DNA of 64,000 nt from Neonectria sp. B-13 (GCA_002682825.1 NOKP01000005.1:930001-994000); one strand, 5' to 3'; shown: positions 46,501-59,410, counted from the first letter of the stretch. The notes: a model not told the origin generated them from the sequence alone. Translations and numbers: made by a program.

Positions 46501-48090
46501 AATTTTCTATTATAGGTTACTATATACTTTCTACTATAGAAAAAGTAATATAATAAAAACAATAAGAAGAAATATACTAAGATAAGCAAGTATAATATAT
46601 TAATAAATATACTAATAACCTAAATATTCATCTAGTGTATATCCCCCTATTATACCTAACTAAGTATAATTAAGCACTACTAGGCCAGCTAAGACCTTAT
46701 AGTCTAAGACTTACTAATAATAGGCCTTAGTTACTAACTATTATAGCCCCTATAGACCTACTAGCTATTAAAGCTATTAAAGTGCTAATAGAACTATAAA
46801 AGCTATTATAACTAAGATACTAAAGCCTTAGACTTATTAAGATAATATCCTTATAGATAAGCTAAATAGATATAATTACTAAAGTATATAATAATAAGAT
46901 AGTTATAGTTACTAATACTACTATTCCTTTAGAGCCCTTTATTACCCTTCTATCTACTCTAACCTTATATAATACCCTATACCCTTTCCCTTCTACCTAA
47001 AATTAGCTCTTAGACTATTAAGCTCTACTTAATATTAATATAAATACTAAACCTAAGGTACCTAAGGTAAAAGTAGTATCTCTTCTCTTATCTCTCTTAG
47101 CCCTTTCTATTTATATCTTTATAAGTTTAATCTCTAATACTAAGCCTAGGTTCTAGCTACTTATAACCCTTATACAACTATAGAGTCCCTTTTAATAAGA
47201 TAGTCTACCTCCTAAGTTTAGTAGTCTCTCTCTATTACCTTTAGACTTATTAAGTATTATAGAGTCCTTAGGCCTATTTATACTATTAGCTTTACTATTA
47301 CTATCTCCTAGTCCTATAAACCTAGTCTTAGACTATTTCTTCTAAGCTATCTATAACTAGGAAACTATAAATAGTCTTAACTTTCTTTAGATATAAAGCA
47401 ATATATATAATTATATATTCTAAATGTTTTTTATATTTAATTATAATTATATATTATCTTTAGACCTTATTACCTACCTACTAAAATTATACTTATATAA
47501 TTATACTTAGATTAATACTTAGAAGAGTATAATAAGCCTAAATATATATAAATAATCTAAGAAAGGGTCTAGTATCTTTAATAGTTCTTTCCTCCTTTAC
47601 TAACCATTTTTAGTAATAAGAATAATATTTATAACCCCTAGGCCTCCTTCTAATAGTAATAGTCCTTTCTCTCTAATTAACTAGCTAAGCTACTCTCCTT
47701 CTATAAAACATAAACCAGCCTCCTTTAGGCCTTAATAATCATTTTATAGTAATAGAATATTAATAATATATAGCTTAGAGCTAAGAATCTAATAGCTATC
47801 TATCTACCTAATAACTTCTACCTTACCTTTCTCCTACTCTATAAGTACAATCTTACTATTAACTAAGTCATTTAGCTATATAGCCTTAATCTTACTAATA
47901 TATAATATATCCCCTTTAGCTATTTTATAATAGTTAGTATTTATATCTTTATCCTTTTCTTCTTCCCTAAGGCTACTTACTTAACAATATTAGCTACCTT
48001 AAATAGTCTCTTACTAAAGTAGTAATAGAATCTCTATAACTAAATTATTATTCTAACAGTCTATAAGACTATTTTTAACCCTATTTATTA
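43600..48090 (+). repeat. Subtelomere-type direct repeat unit 1
   Basis: It begins GAGGTGCACTTAGGGTTAGG and continues 'GGACTTAGTGCAATTCTAAG'. The same start recurs 4,491 bp later. Its second half (about 46900-48080) aligns block by block with 49890-51060 (e.g. 'AGAGCCCTTTATTAC', 'AGACTATTAAGCTCTAC'). The open stretches give no protein I recognise. Unit 1 is longer than unit 2 mainly because it contains the minisatellite at 44331-45092 and its flanks. Confidence 0.7.
44331..45092 (+). repeat. 45/48-bp minisatellite, about 16 units
   Basis: Units start CTAGCTTATATATAATCTCT and end TATTAAGGG plus 5-7 variable bases. Two length classes alternate irregularly: 45-bp units with TTTCTAAAGGC and 48-bp units with TTTCTAGTAGAGGC. 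Scarcely a CA or TG is left in any unit, so the array is RIP-saturated or arose by amplification of an already mutated unit. Confidence 0.9.
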
Positions 48091-51060
48091 GAGGTGGTTC
48101 TAGGGTTAGGGTTGGGACTGTGTATTATAGGACTTAGTGTAATTCTAAGTAGGCAGTAAAAACAGAGAGAAAAATGTAAAGAAATATAATAATACTAATG
48201 TATAAGATAAAATAGATATTAATCAATAGAAATAAGTATAATAAATATACTCTTATAGAGTATATAATCTTTTAATATTATAGATAGATAGTATTCTATA
48301 TTAAAGTTATTTTATTATAGTTTAATTATAGAATAATAGTTTATACATTAAAAAGAATATATCTAGTACTCCTACTAATAATACTAATATAAACTAATAG
48401 AATTTAGTCTTAAGGTAAATAGTATCCCTATTAGTTTTCTATAAGCTAATACAATAAAGTCTTAAGGTAAATAGTATTCCTATTAGTATATATAGCCTGG
48501 TTTCTTAGATTGTAGAGTAGGTATAAGTCCCTAGTCCTTAGGTAATAGTCCCCTAATATAAGAGTCATTAGAGGATAGTCTCTATCTATCTGCCTAATCT
48601 CTCTAGATTGTACAATAGGCTATAGTAGTCTTTTAATATAAGACTCCCTAATATACTCTTTCTTTCTATAGACTTTATTACTTACCTTACTAATACTTTA
48701 TCTTTTATCTTACTTAAGGTAATAAAGCTATTATTATAGCTAGTATTACTTCTAGTTAGATCTTTTAACTTTCCTTTATAATGTACCTTTTGATTAACCT
48801 AATCCCTTATTCCTATCCTTAATCCCCTTCCTATAGCTTACTCAATCTCTATTCTAATCCTTCTTTTCTACCCTCTAGGGCAATCTCTTCTATCCTAATT
48901 ATTATATACTAATGTATGCATTTTATTAATAAAATCTAGAATAGGTAATAGTATCTATAAGATAATAGAGCATTAAGGTAGATATATATCTACTAGTTTC
49001 TATAAGCTAATATAATAAAGTCTTAAGATAGATAGTATTCTTACTAGTTTCTATAAGCTAATACAATAGAGTCTTAAGGTAGATAGTATCCTTATTAGTA
49101 GATAATACCTTTCTATCTTATCTATAACTATTACCTCTTTAAAAGTTTAATCATATAGCTTATTACCCCTTCCTATAGCTGATCTCTAGGTATATTACCT
49201 AGTAATAAATATTAGCTAGCTCTATAATATTATAATTAATAGAAAAAGAAAAGAAACCTTAGATAAATATAACTATTCTATTAAAAATAAATAAGAGAGT
49301 AAATAAATAAAGATAGAATATAAATAAGGAATAGGTAAATAAATAGATCTCTATCTACTTTATTATTTCTTCTACTAATTATTTACAAAATGGCTCTATA
49401 TATACTATCTGCCTAAGAAAAAAGAGATTATAAATAGGAATAAAAGAGACTATACTGCCTATAAATATAGTAAGATAAGTAAGTATAGTATCTTCAATAG
49501 TATTCTAATAACCTAAATGTTCACTTTCTTAGTGCAACTAATAGTAGTAACCTAATGTATTCTACTAAGAATATATCCCTTAATAGTTTATATCCTTTAT
49601 TAGTAGTATTTAACCATCTAATCAATCTCATTCTAGCTTAATAAAATGCTCTTAATCCTAGTGAATAACCCTTACTAATATAGCTAAGATACTAAAGTCT
49701 AAGGCTTACTATAGCTAAAGAGCTAGGCACAATAGATAGTATAATAGCAGTAGCTATTACAGCTGCCCTATTGCTGATCGAACTATAATAGAGACATTAA
49801 AGCCCTAGGCTTACTAAGATACTATCTCTTGCCCCCTTAACAATCAGTTAGGTAGAAGCAATAACTAGTAAGATACTAACTACTACTAATACTACCTATC
49901 CCCTAGAGCCCTTTATTACTCTTTTATCTACTCTAACCTTATATAATACCTTATACCCTCTCCCTCCTGCCTAAGATCAGCTCTTAGACTATTAAGCTCT
50001 ACCTAATATTAATATAAATACTAAACCTAAAGTACTTAAGGTATAAGTATTATCTCTCCTCTTATCTCCCTTAACCCTTTCTATCTATATTACTATAGGT
50101 TTAGTCTTTAATACTAAGCTTAGGTCCTAGATTCCTATAGCCCTTATATAACTATAGAGTCTCTTTTAGTAAGAAGGCTTACTTCCTATATTAAGCAGTC
50201 TCTTTCTATTACCTTTAGGATCTCTAAGTAGTATAGGGTCCTTAGGCTTATTTATATTATTAGCCTTACTATTACTCTTTCTTAGCCTAGTAAGCTTAGT
50301 CTTAGGCTATTTTCTCTAAGCTATCTATAACTAGGAAACTATAGATAGTACTAACTTTCTTTAGATATAGAGTAATATATATAATTGCATATTCTAGATA
50401 TTTTTTACATTTAATTATAGCTATATATTATCTTTAGACCCTATTACCTACCTATTGAAATTATACTTATATAATTATACTTAGATTAATACTTAGAAGA
50501 GTATAATAAGCCTAAATATATATAGATAATCTAAGAAAGGGTTTAGTATCTTTAATAGTCCCTTCCTCTCTTACTAACTATTTTTAGCAATAGGAATAGT
50601 ACCTATAACTCTTAGGCTTTCTTTTAATAGTAGTAGTCCTTCCTTTCTAATTAACTAGCTAAGCTACTTTCCTTCTATAAGATATAAGCTAGCCTCCTCT
50701 AGGCCTTAGTAACCATTTTATAGCAGTAAGATATTAATAGTATATAGCTTAAGGCTAAGGATTTAGTAGCTATCTACTTATCTAATAACTTTTACCTTAT
50801 CTTTCTCCTACTCTATAAGTACAATCTTACTATTAACTAAGTTATTTAACTATATAGTCTTAACCTTATTAATATATAATATATTCCCCTTAGCTATTTT
50901 ATAATAGTTAGTATTTATATCTCTATCCTTCTTTTCTTCCTTAAGGCTACTTACTCAATAATATTAGCCACTTTAAATAGCCTCTTACTAAAGTAATAAT
51001 AGGATCTTTATAATTAAATTATCATTCTAACAGTCTATAAAACTATTTCTAACTCTATTT
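48091..51060 (+). repeat. Subtelomere-type direct repeat unit 2
   Basis: It starts GAGGTGGTTCTAGGGTTAGG and repeats the order of unit 1 to about 51060, where 'TCTAACAGTCTATAAAACTA' matches the unit 1 end at about 48051. It lacks the 45/48-bp minisatellite. Its first ~145 bases match the reverse complement of the non-mutated sequence at 62138-62283 with almost only C-to-T and G-to-A differences. Confidence 0.7.
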
Positions 51061-51079
51061 AATAGAAGATCCTTTATAC

Positions 51080-54000
51080 ATATAATATTACTTATACTAA
51101 GTCTTACTTCTTTAGGGAAAAGCTAGGAATAAGCTAGTAGAGAGTAGAAGATAAGAGCTAGTCATTTTATCTTATATATACTATTCTAGCTAAAGACCTC
51201 TCCTACTTCTAAGCTTCTATTATAGAGAAGGTAAACTTAATTATTATCCTAACTATAAGAGGAGAGCTAGTTGGCTACTTTTAGGGCTTATACTTACTCT
51301 TTTAGGCCTATAACCTAAAGAATACCTTTGCCTAGCCTAGCCTCTAGGAAACCTTATATACATTCTAGGATATAGTCTTAATAGGCTTTAACCTAAGCTA
51401 ACTAAATATATACTTATACTAGCTTAATATTAGGATATAAGACTATATAAGTAGTCCTATCTCCTCTAACCAGTCTAAGCCTTAGACCCTCTTATAGAAG
51501 AACTAATACAACTACTACTTCTATAAGTAGCTTAGGGATATTGCTCTAGAAGCCCCCCTAGCTATAACTTACTTTTATTCCTTCCTCCTCTACAATATAG
51601 GCACTTATACCTCTAAGGTTAAGCCTACTTAAACCTTTAACCTAATGTAGCTAAAGATCTAGCAATCTAGTGTTATTTATACTAAGGTATACAACTATAA
51701 TAAGGAGCTTTTTAGTGTAATATTTAGTGACTATTAACTCTTTAGTTCTAGGTTCCTCCTCCTTCTTGCCTTTGATAAGAGTATAGTTAAGGATCTATCC
51801 TCTATAAGCTAGAATCACTAGTAGGCCTTTATACTCTAGCTCAATTGCTCTACCCTCCTCTATGCTTAAGAGGCAAATAAGCAGTATCTATAGGCTATCT
51901 TAAACCCTTAAGCCTTAATCAACTATAGTATTCAGAAGGAGGTTATCTTCTATCTAAATACTATCCTAGCTATATAAAGCAGTAATACCTTCTACTTAGA
52001 CTAAAGCCCTTATACTAGCTTACTAACCTATATTATCCTACTAAACCTAGAGCCTAAGGAATACTACTCATTCTAAGCTATCCCTACTAGAAATATAAAT
52101 GCCTTTATCTTTACCTAAGCTATCTACCTAATTCTTCCTCTTAACTATATCTTCCTTAAGTTATTACTTTACTAAGCTAACTATAGTAATACTATACCCT
52201 TTTTATCCTTTCCCCTAGTCTAGTAGGTACTTAACTTCTATACTATATAGTTCTTCTATTAGCTTCTTATATATACTTTAAGTAGTAAACTAATATTAAG
52301 CTTTAATAAGTAGATTTAGCTATCTTACTAGTATATATAGACCTAGAATAGATATAAAGAGCAGTAGGGTCTTAGGCTTAATGCTTCTATTAATATATCT
52401 AGGATACTTTGAATCCCCTAAGCTTATATAAACTAGCAGTAAGACTACTTTATACTTAAGACCCTTATTAATCTTTATATCCCTTAGAACCCCCTTTAGA
52501 TATACCTAGCCTATTAGTCCAATGTATAGGCTTTTACTATCTTATAGATTACTATTAAGTTCTTACTCTAGAAGTAGCTCTAATGAGCCTAGCTAGCCTT
52601 TAATAAGGAGTATAACTGTAAGGTAGAGCAGTTAACTAACTAGGCTATAAGGCTTATTACTAAGGAGATTGCCTAAGCCTATTATGAATACTTCCTAACT
52701 AAGGTTAAGTCCTACTAAGATAAGGTCTAAGGTAGGCTTAGGTAAAGTAAGATACTGCCCTTAAGCTAGCTCTAATAAGCATAAGATAAATCTACTGCTA
52801 ATATGGACTGTATTCCTATAGCCTAGATGATCTAAGAGGTATATGTTAATGCATAGGCTAAGTATACTACTACTGCACTAGCCCTAATGAGCGAGATAAC
52901 TGCTCAAGCTATTGTAGAAAAGAAAGGCAGTCTTCTACTGAGTGAACTACTGTATTGGATAATGACCTGCTAGCGACTGCTACTATATAATAGTTAGTAT
53001 AACTTTATATTCAACCATCTGTTTAAGCGCTTAAGCCTACTAACCTAGGGATAACTCTACTTTCTATAGGTCTATTATGCCTTTAAGGAGTTCTAGAAGG
53101 TGATTGATAGGCTAGCTAGGCTATTTGATGATTGCTTTAAGTCCTAAATTGACTGCTATATCCTGGTTGCCTTTAATAGTGACTAGATGAAGAAGGTAGG
53201 CACTAAGCATACTTATAGTACCTAGTATTATAGTAGGCTAGCCTTTTTCTAGATTTAGTATTAAGCTTCTTATTTCTTACTACTAAAGGGAGACTGCTTT
53301 ACAAGCTTAAATACTATTATCTACTATGTATAGTTTCCCTATAGTCTCTACCCTATAATGCTTCTAAGAATCCTATCTACCTAGGGCTTTTAGGACCTTA
53401 AGATACATACTTAAGTAGACTAACTATAGCTAATAGTCTATACTAAAAGGCTATAGTATACTATAGATAAAACTATCTAATACTATTACTAATAGCTACT
53501 TAAGTGAATAGTTTCCTTAGTAGGTCCTATTTAGACTAATAGCTATAACCTAAGATATATAGTTCTATAGTCCTTTAAGAATATACTACTATAGGACTAT
53601 AATAAAGAGAATATTCTATTTCTATCTATATTAGAGATAAATATCCCTTAGGCTTAAGTTGAGATAGTAGTAAGCCTACCTACTATTCTACTGCCTACTT
53701 ACTATAACCTTTTCAGATTGCTAAAAATCATCTAGTCCTTTCTAGGACTTCTAGCCTCTGTTATATCAATCTAAAGGTGGGTGAAATATGAACTTTATAA
53801 TAGCAGTAAGCAATATGACCTCTATAGTTACCTAGAAGTAAAGCAGTAGGCAGTAGAGCTAGAATTAGAGAGCCTATCCCTATTACAGTATTTTTTATAC
53901 TAAATAGAGCTATTATAGTAGGACATTAAGACTAAAGAGATAACTAAGATAAGAGAGGGAGAAATTGAGGTAGAAAGGGGGGAAGGAGAGGAGGATAGGG

Positions 54001-54090
54001 ATAAGAAAGATACTTCTACCTTAGATACTACTATAAGTAATAATTAGTTTAGTATTATAAGTAGTAATTAATATTGGTTCTTTTTAATAC
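51080..54090 (+). pseudogene. Long unrecognised coding relic (about 1,000 codons)
   Basis: When TAG is read as glutamine, one plus-strand frame stays open for most of about 3 kb. It gives a coherent, protein-like sequence, e.g. 'RFLLLLAFDKSIVKDLS' (about 51750), 'QAIYLILPLNYIFLKLLLYQ' (about 52119), 'KVIDRLARLFDDCFKSQIDC' (about 53100) and an acidic C-terminus 'EVERGEGEEDRDKKDTSTLD' (about 53970-54030). I do not recognise the family. The TAG codons occur at expected CAG positions, as CpA-directed RIP produces. It lies just upstream of the helicase relic on the same strand and may be a partner gene of that element. Confidence 0.5.
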
Positions 54091-54310
54091 TACTTAGGCT
54101 ATTGTTTTCTTATCTTATGTCTTAAAATGAAAATCACTATAACAGTAGATAACCTTTATACTTATAACTCTCCTTTATAATCTTATATTACCTTTAGCCT
54201 AATTAGGGTAGAATTGTTAATAAAATAATAGTCCTAGCTACTATTCACAGTTGATCACTCGGTATTCGGACAGCCCCTAGCCAATCACAATGGCCCTAAC
54301 CGCTAGGCTG

Positions 54311-54347
54311 CAGTCATTGAGTGCATTACTAATGCACTCAATGACTG
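54311..54347. repeat. Perfect 37-bp palindrome (18-bp arms)
   Basis: The sequence CAGTCATTGAGTGCATTA is followed by one base and its exact reverse complement. It stands in a non-AT-rich spacer upstream of the helicase relic, next to two 17-bp direct repeats with the related core GCACTTAATGAC. Confidence 0.9.
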
Positions 54348-54402
54348 TTTCCGCTGCTGCTATTGGCCACAGCCGCTGCGCATAGGCCCGCCAGTGGAGC
54401 CT

Positions 54403-54437
54403 AACGCACTTAATGACTGAAACGCACTTAATGACCG
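54403..54437 (+). repeat. Two 17-bp iterons (18-bp period)
   Basis: AACGCACTTAATGACTG (54403-54419) and AACGCACTTAATGACCG (54421-54437) are head-to-tail and share the GCACT(T/C)AATGACTG core with the palindrome arms 56 bp upstream. Confidence 0.85.
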
Positions 54438-54469
54438 CTCTATAGCCAATTAGGATATAGGGAAAAAGA

Positions 54470-54655
54470 AAGAAAAGAGGATATTAGTCTAGGAAAAAGA
54501 AAGGAAGGAAAAAGGAAAAGGGAAAAGGAATAAGAATAGAGAGAGAAGAGTAGAAGAGAAGAGAAGGAAAGGAAAGGAAAGGAAAGAAAAGGAAAGGAGA
54601 GGGAAGGAGAGAGGGAGGGAGGGAGGGAAGGAGGAAAAGAAGAGAGAGAAAAAGC

Positions 54656-54691
<36 letters not shown>

Positions 54692-54710
54692 CTCTCTTTC
54701 TCTCTACAAC
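54470..54710. repeat. Purine-rich then (CT)n low-complexity block
   Basis: A GGAAA/GAAGG-rich stretch (54490-54655) switches to a (TC)n run (about 54657-54690) on the same strand. The 111-codon minus-strand frame across it is low-complexity and not a gene. Confidence 0.85.
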
Positions 54711-54879
54711 ATCCAGAGCAATAAGACCAGCCTAAGCCATTACTATAGCCTCTACTAGTAGTAGCTGCCCCTAGCTCCTCTACTACCCTAACTATAAAGC
54801 CCTTATCTATACTATACATAACTATACTATTACTAACCTAGCTAGCCATTTACTAAAGCAGCATACTGACCTAGACTAG

Positions 54880-57800
54880 CCAACCTATCAGAGCTTTATC
54901 AAGCACTATAGCCAGCAGAGCCTTAGCAGCCCTAGCCAGCAGCAGCTACCATAGGGCAAGGCTATAGCCCCCATTGCTAGGCTGCCCATCCACTATAGCT
55001 TCCACTGCCAAAGATACTCTAACTTTATTACTATCAACTGGAAGTTATATAAGATATACTACAGCCAGGCCCACTAGGCAAAGGATAAGTAGGCCCACTT
55101 AGGGCTCTAGTGCTCAGTCCAGGTCTAAACCTTCTTTCTATAGCTATCTAAGCAATGTTTCTTTCCTATAGATACAGCTGCACTAACCTCAGCTGCTTTA
55201 ACCCTAGCCCTAGCCCTAGCCCCAGCTGTAGAGATAGGGATAGGGATAGGGACAAAGACAGAGACTAAGAAGCAGTAGAAGGCCCAGCTAGCTACTAGCA
55301 TTCAACAGTAATAGGACCATAAGCAAGACCAGCAGTAAGGGCTATAGCTCTAGATAGTAGAGGACAGTATAAGCAAGCATAAGGTTACCAACTAGCTTAA
55401 GCGAACAGGCTAGACTAACCACTTTAGCAGCAAGGACCTTAGCCCAATCTACCTAGCCAGCCAGATGCCTAGGCTAGAGGACAATGCTGCTCTTAAGCTT
55501 ATGGTTAAGGCTCTAGACTAGCTCTTCTTTGGCTGCTGCATCCTAGGCCTCTAAGAGATACCCCTGATCAGCCGGCTGTTCCTAGCTAGCCCCTATGCAC
55601 AGAGCTTATACAGCTGGCCCTTTAGCCCCCTCTAGGAAAAGATCAGTATAGATCACTATTTGGGCTATAGTAAGTGGTTTCTTTACTATTGCATAAGAGT
55701 CCTCCCCCTAGCTGCTGCTGACCTAGCTGGTTAGTATAGCGTTTCCTTTACCCCTGTACAACAGAAGGACCTAGCGCAGCTCTAGGACCAGCTGCAAGAG
55801 ATAGCTGCTACTATGGCCAGTATAGGTCCCAGTAAGGAAGCAAATATAGCCCTAGAAGAGGGGGTTTTACAGGCCCTAGCCAGCTTCTAGATACAGCCAC
55901 TGCCCTAGGACCCCTTTGCCAGCCTACTATAGCATTTCATTGCAGTCCTAGGCATTAATAGCAAGATAGGGCAGCTACAGCCAGCCTACCACTTTACCTA
56001 CATTCTCACCAGCCTTATCTACACTAGCCGGGCCCTACTGGCTGAGGCTGTTCTCCCTTGCCAGGGCTGGGCTGCTACCACTAACCTACTCTAGCAGCTT
56101 ACTATAGCAAGGGAAAGCTGGCTGTATAGCTCAAGCTATATACCTATGGGCTATATCCTAAGCCTTCTACTCTATGGAAAGAAGATTGCCTCTAAGACTA
56201 GCAGTCAGCTGATAATTACTTAGAATAAGGAAGAAAGCCTGCTCTATTTCTAGGGCTGGCCTTTTACTATAGAGACAATCTACTATATAATAAAGCAGAT
56301 AACAATAGATATAGAAGACCTCCTCTAGGACAGGCTTATGTTCCAGCCTAGGGTAGCCAAGCCAGCCACTAGGCTAGTACACCGCTTTCTTATCCCTCTT
56401 ACTACTATCTAGAACAATCTCACCCAGACTTAACATAGCCAGTCCTTTATCCACACTAACAGCCTAATCAGTAGGGAAAAGGAGGTACTATAGAACCTTA
56501 TAGCTAGGCCTTTAAAGAAGGAATTCCTTAATGGCTAGAAGGAGTAGAAATAGCCCTAGGTATAATAGTACCTTTAGTAGGTTAAGCAGTTCTAAGAGCT
56601 ACTACTGCTCCTAGTACACTTAACTAACTATCTGCTCAGAGGCATAGAGATCATAGGGCTATACTTAGTCAATAGTATCAATAGGGACTATAGCCTCTTT
56701 ATTATCAATAGCAAAGTTGTCCTTATTAGCTAGTACCATAAGTCCCTTGCTCACTTTGATAGCCCTAAGGTTATCCTAAGGATCCTACTACACTAGATTG
56801 GGCAGCTCATAGTCATATATATAATCTATATTCAGCCCTTTATAGACTGCCTTTAGACTAGCTACTAAGCCTCCTTTGATAGGGTCTACCTACCTAATGA
56901 CTTTATCTAATACTACAAAGAGAGCCCTAGTAGCCCCTAGGATAGCAGCCAAATATCTTAGGCTCTTACAAAATAGAGCTAGCACTACAATAGCCAGAGG
57001 GTTATTCTATAGCAATAGTAGCATATAGCTATTACTATTAGTAGAAGGTACACTCAAGCTAAGGGAGCTAGCTGGGCTGATTTTAATAAGGCTAAGGGAG
57101 GGGATAAGGAAGCGGCTGAACACTATAAGGATACAGAGGACTTAGCTACTACCTATACAGACCGCACTACTGCTAGCTATAGGGTCACTATCAACATCCT
57201 AAAGCAGCTAATATCCAAATCCTTAGAAGTCTTTAGCCAGGCCAGCCACTAGTAGCACCGCTTCCTTGGCTGCAGGGATAATAAGGGGCTTATAGTAGGG
57301 CCCCAGCTAGAACCAGAAGGCAAGGGAAAGAGAGGGGAAGGGAACAAAAACCCTAAGGGAAAGGGGAAGAGGAAGGAGAGAGAAGGGGCAGGGGCAGAGG
57401 CAGAGGAAGAGGAAGAGGGAGAAGGCAGCTGTTGGTAGGAGAGGGAGCAGATCAAGAAGAGGCTGCCCCCCCTAGGCCTACTAAAGGCCGCCGAGCCAGC
57501 CACTATAGTAGCAGCAGCAGGGAGGGAAGGGGACATTATAGCCCTAAATGAGCTACTTCTACTGCAGACCTTATAGAAGGCCCTCTAGGATAACACAGCC
57601 CAGTTCCAGTCAGTACAGCAGAAAGAGGCCATACAGCTAGCCACAGCTAGGCGAACGCCCTTAGTAGCAGTCCTCCCTACTAGTGCTGGTAAGAGCCTTG
57701 TCTTTATTGTCCCAGCCTTACTGGCTGGGGCTAGGATAATCATTGTAGTAGCCCCCTATAGGGTACTAAAGGACTAGCTGGTTAGCCACTGCTAGGAAGC

Positions 57801-59410
57801 CGGCCTGGACTGCTATAGCTGGCCAGAAGCCTAGGAGGCCTAGCCTACAGTGACCATTGTCTCTACTAAGGCCGCTATTACTAACAGCTTCCTACAGTAG
57901 GCAGTAAGCCTAAGCCTAAGCAGCCAGCTGGACTGGGTTATCCTAGATGAATGCTACCTAACCTTTACAGTAGCCCTAGCTTATAGGCAAAGGCTAAAGA
58001 AGCTGAGCTGACTGTAGGGCCTTAGCTGCCCCTTGGTCTTCCTCACTAGAACACTGCCATTGTACAAGCAGTAAGACTTTAAGGCTACTATACTACTATA
58101 AACCCCTATCTACATCTAAGCCTCTAGCTACTGCCTTAACTTTAGCTTTTAGGTCTACTAGGTCTATAATAGTCAGGGGATTAAGGAGGTTAAGCAGTAG
58201 ATATAGGCTTAAGCTAGCTGCCTAAGGGCAGGGGAAAAGGGCATTGTCTACTGCACTAGCTGTACCATCTGTAAGGCCCTAGCCCTCTAGTTGGGCTACT
58301 ATTACTATTATAGAAGCCTAAAGGACTCTAATGCTAACTTTCTAGCTTAGTAGGAGCTTAGCTATATCCAATGAAAGAAGGGGAAAAGCTAATACATAGT
58401 GGCTACTATAGCCCTAGGCACTAGGCTCAATATTACTACTATTGTTTATATTATCTACCTAGATATCCCCTATTCCATTATTAACTATAGCTAGGAGGTA
58501 GAGCAAGCTGGGTGTACAAGGGAGCTAGTATAAGCTAAGGTTATAGTTAAAGATAGAAACTGGCCTCTAGGGAACCCTAGTAAAGATGCCTATCTCAATA
58601 TAGAAAGGTAGGAAGTCAGTAGCCTAGTCTAGACCTAGGAGTGCTAGCGCTATATCCTAGGCCAGCACCTAGATAGAGACTATTACAACTGCTAAGCTAT
58701 CAGCCAGACCACCCTCCTCTATAACAACTGCCAGCAGTAGGGCAAGCTAGCCGGCCTAGAGCCCTACCTTCTCTAAGACTAAGGCCAGGCTAGTAGCCAG
58801 GAGCTGCAGGCCATAGAAGCTGCCTTAGAGGAAATCAGAGGCCTAGGGAAGATAGGCTGCCAGCCCTACTGGATGTTCTATAAGGCCAAGGAAGCTTGCC
58901 ATCTATAATATAGCTGCCCTAGGGTTAGGCAGGCAGCAGCGGCGGCAGCAGCAGCAGCAGCCGAGGCTAGGTCAGGCAAGAGCAGCCTCTTCTACCTCTA
59001 TTCCTTTGAGGGCTGTATTAGCTTCTAGAGGCAAATCAGCTACTGTATAGCTAGCCCTGCAGGCCAGGGCAGGGGCAGCCAGCTCCTCAGCTGCTTCTTC
59101 TACCACCTCTCTCAAGCCCTCTGCCCTACTAGCTATAGTAGCTAGGGTAATGGCTACTGATATAAGCACATTGCCCTTCCCCTGGCCCTCACTGCCTTCA
59201 CCCAGCCTGAGCTGAAGGGCCAGATCGAGAAGGAAGTCATAGGCCAGGCCCTAAGGGACTAGAAGGAGTATTAGGGCTGGCTAGGGCAAAGGCACCCCCG
59301 GCTGGTCAGTGGGGAGGAAATGACCAATGCTATAGCCATCTTTAGCTAGGTAGTTAAGTAGCAGTAGCAGTAGTAGCAGCAGTAGTAGCAGCCAAATAGA
59401 GAGAAATAAG
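54880..59410 (+). pseudogene. Relic of a RecQ-like (telomere-linked type) helicase gene
   Basis: Read with TAG as glutamine, one plus-strand frame is open for about 4.4 kb with only a few TGA/TAA stops (e.g. near 58008 and 58391). A DUF3505/C2H2-like N-terminal part ('HYSFHCQRYSNFITINWKL', about 54990-55060) is followed by a long middle region. An acidic/basic low-complexity stretch (about 57310-57440) precedes the helicase domain: motif I 'VLPTSAGKSLVFIVPALL' (57667-57723), Ia 'IIIVVAPYRVLKD' (57735-57775), DECx-box 'LDWVILDECYLTF' (about 57930-57968), III 'VFLTRTLPL' (58038-58065), IV 'GIVYCTSCTICKALAL' (58242-58290) and V 'YIVATIALGTRLNITTIVYI' (58393-58455). The family occurs as telomere-linked helicases near fungal chromosome ends. 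Mutation is milder than in 37-51 kb. The encoded protein is broken by dozens of stops. Confidence 0.7.

Noticed and set aside
54484..54819. 111-codon minus-strand frame
   Set aside because: Composed of simple GA/CT and GGAAA repeats giving Arg-Glu and Ser-Leu-Pro runs.
54880..59410. Reassigned TAG codon (alternative genetic code)
   Set aside because: The intact genes in the same window use TAG as a normal stop (e.g. the oxygenase and Gfo/Idh/MocA genes), and CpA-to-TpA mutation accounts for the pattern.
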